Translations under genes and position numbers: made by a program | Notes under the pieces: generated by a model | The model's database searches: none | Told to the model about the DNA's origin: nothing | The model's input: the letters and a program-made list of their open reading frames with translations, nothing else | Shown here: piece after piece, positions 5,715 to 6,315 of the stretch | Layout: every line of letters begins with the position of its first letter | How positions within the stretch are numbered: the stretch's first letter is position 1 | Assembly: GCA_003222835.1 (NCBI GenBank) | Contig: QHXE01000270.1 | Span: forward strand, 1 to 6,315 | Length of the DNA: 6,315 nt | From: Acidobacteriota bacterium | GTDB taxonomy: Bacteria > Acidobacteriota > Blastocatellia > Pyrinomonadales > Pyrinomonadaceae | Direction: 5' to 3'

Positions 5715-5945
5715 ATGAGACGCCGAAAATCAGAACCGCGATTCGTCATTTGCATTCGCAACGAAGATTGCGAGGATTTGGAGCCTCGAAAAGTGTATCA
5801 AGTTCTTCCTGATGAAGCTGCGGCTGAGGATGGATACATGAGGGTGATTGATGAGTCTGGTGAGGATTATCTTTACCCGCAAGATTATTTTGTCCTCATT
5901 GAGTTGCCTCAAGTCGCGGAGAAAGCTCTTTTGTCAGCAGCTTAA
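5715..5945 (+). CDS. Small acidic protein of unknown function
   Basis: This 76-residue protein has a basic first few residues (MRRRK) and an otherwise acidic body, with 17 Asp/Glu against 10 Lys/Arg. The segments FVICIRNEDCEDLEPRKVYQ, VIDESGEDYLYP and DYFVLIELP suggest a small all-beta, SH3-like fold, with two Cys (13 and 19) in the first part. I recall this pattern from small hypothetical proteins in several phyla, sometimes ending in VELPQ..E.ALL as here, but no named function. It begins 4 nt after the preceding basic protein's stop, so translation is probably coupled and the two may bind each other. It could be the antitoxin-like half of a pair; this is inference only. Confidence 0.78.
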   Translation: MRRRKSEPRFVICIRNEDCEDLEPRKVYQVLPDEAAAEDGYMRVIDESGEDYLYPQDYFVLIELPQVAEKALLSAA

Positions 5946-6006
5946 TTTACGAGTCAATCGATCATGATCGTCAAACCGAAGAAAAAGAATTACAGAGGCG
6001 TAGGCT

Positions 6007-6228
6007 ATGGTCATTGAAGCAAAATATGAAAATGGCGTCTTCAAGCCAATCGGCGAAGTAAAGCTTGAGGAGGGAACGACGGTGGAGATTCACATTAACC
6101 GTGAGGAGACCGCCAGGAAAGCGCCGTCCATTCGCGAGCTTGGCTTTGCCGGAATGTGGTCCGATCGCGATGACATCAAAGATGGCGTGAGCTACGTCAA
6201 CCGTCTCAGGGATCAGTCCCGGCCTTAA
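6007..6228 (+). CDS. AF2212-like (DUF104) antitoxin
   Basis: This 73-residue protein opens with the family's hallmark N-terminal beta-hairpin, VIEAKYENGVFKPIGEVKL, then EEGTTVEIHI. This matches the IEA.YENGVFKPL..V.L.EG pattern of AF2212-like antitoxins. The C-terminal half (SIRELGFAGMWSDRDDIKDG, then SYVNRLR) is the variable toxin-binding part, and G.W.DR.D.....YV..LR is often seen in antitoxins of PIN-domain toxins. A PIN-domain gene starts 9 nt after its stop, which fits a VapBC-like toxin-antitoxin module. AGAGG about 10 nt before the ATG is a modest ribosome site. Such modules usually repress their own promoter, but I could not identify one convincingly in the 61-nt spacer. Confidence 0.85.
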   Translation: MVIEAKYENGVFKPIGEVKLEEGTTVEIHINREETARKAPSIRELGFAGMWSDRDDIKDGVSYVNRLRDQSRP

Positions 6229-6237
6229 CAATCTCAA

Positions 6238-6315
6238 ATGGCCTATCTCGTTGATACCGACGTTCTAATCGATGTCTCCAGAAACAAAGAGGCTGCGATT
6301 GACTTTCTCGATCAG
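6238..6315 (+). CDS. PIN-domain toxin, VapC-like (3'-truncated by window edge)
   Basis: Only the first 26 codons are present: MAYLVDTDVLIDVSRNKEAA and then IDFLDQ. The LVDTDVLID core is the first strand of the PIN nuclease fold, with the first conserved metal-binding Asp at residue 6. VapC toxins are Mg-dependent RNases that cut tRNA or rRNA. The remaining acidic residues lie beyond the window, so whether the enzyme is intact cannot be judged. There is no Shine-Dalgarno in the 9-nt gap after the antitoxin gene, which points to translational coupling. The position directly after an AF2212-like antitoxin supports the call. Confidence 0.8.
   Translation, partial: MAYLVDTDVLIDVSRNKEAAIDFLDQ

Overview
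The window carries most of a bacterial lysine/diaminopimelate (DAP) gene cluster on the + strand, followed by a run of small accessory genes. The cluster order is lysC (aspartate kinase, 5' end cut off by the window edge), an M20-family metallo-deacylase that is the best candidate for DapE, two small unknown genes, dapB, dapA and dapD. Having dapD here points to the succinylase variant of the DAP pathway. No dapC, dapF or lysA lies in the window. The moderately GC-rich coding, the short DapB, the gene order and the palindromic intergenic repeats suggest an Acidobacteriota-type genome (Blastocatellia-like). That placement is inferred from remembered relatives and was not tested by a search.

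Layout. Positions 2-1078 hold lysC without its N-terminal ~95 residues. Positions 1079-1209 are a spacer with two C/G-rich hairpins facing each other (REPIN-like), ending in the Shine-Dalgarno of the next gene. Positions 1210-2229 hold the M20 deacylase with a TTG start. Positions 2230-2299 carry a plausible promoter with a perfect palindrome inside it. Positions 2300-2792 hold two overlapping small genes with no obvious lysine role, looking like a bicistronic cassette inserted in the cluster. dapB is at 2856-3554. Positions 3555-3701 hold four short palindromes arranged as nested inverted pairs. dapA is at 3725-4642 with a near-perfect Shine-Dalgarno. dapD starts at 4656, but its frame is broken near 5334-5340, where about a dozen conserved residues are missing; its true C-terminus continues in another frame to 5458.

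Downstream, 5477-5945 holds two tightly spaced small genes, one strongly basic and one acidic. Positions 6007-6315 hold an AF2212-like (DUF104) antitoxin and the first 26 codons of a PIN-domain (VapC-like) toxin, cut by the window end.

Together, LysC makes aspartyl phosphate, DapA condenses the semialdehyde with pyruvate, DapB reduces the product to tetrahydrodipicolinate, DapD succinylates it and the M20 enzyme would later remove the succinyl group. The DapA residues that bind lysine in E. coli are mostly replaced, so feedback control probably rests on LysC. The most notable observations are the dapD lesion, the nested palindrome cluster before dapA, and the small-gene cassette with its own promoter/operator-like region. 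None of these proves a new system.
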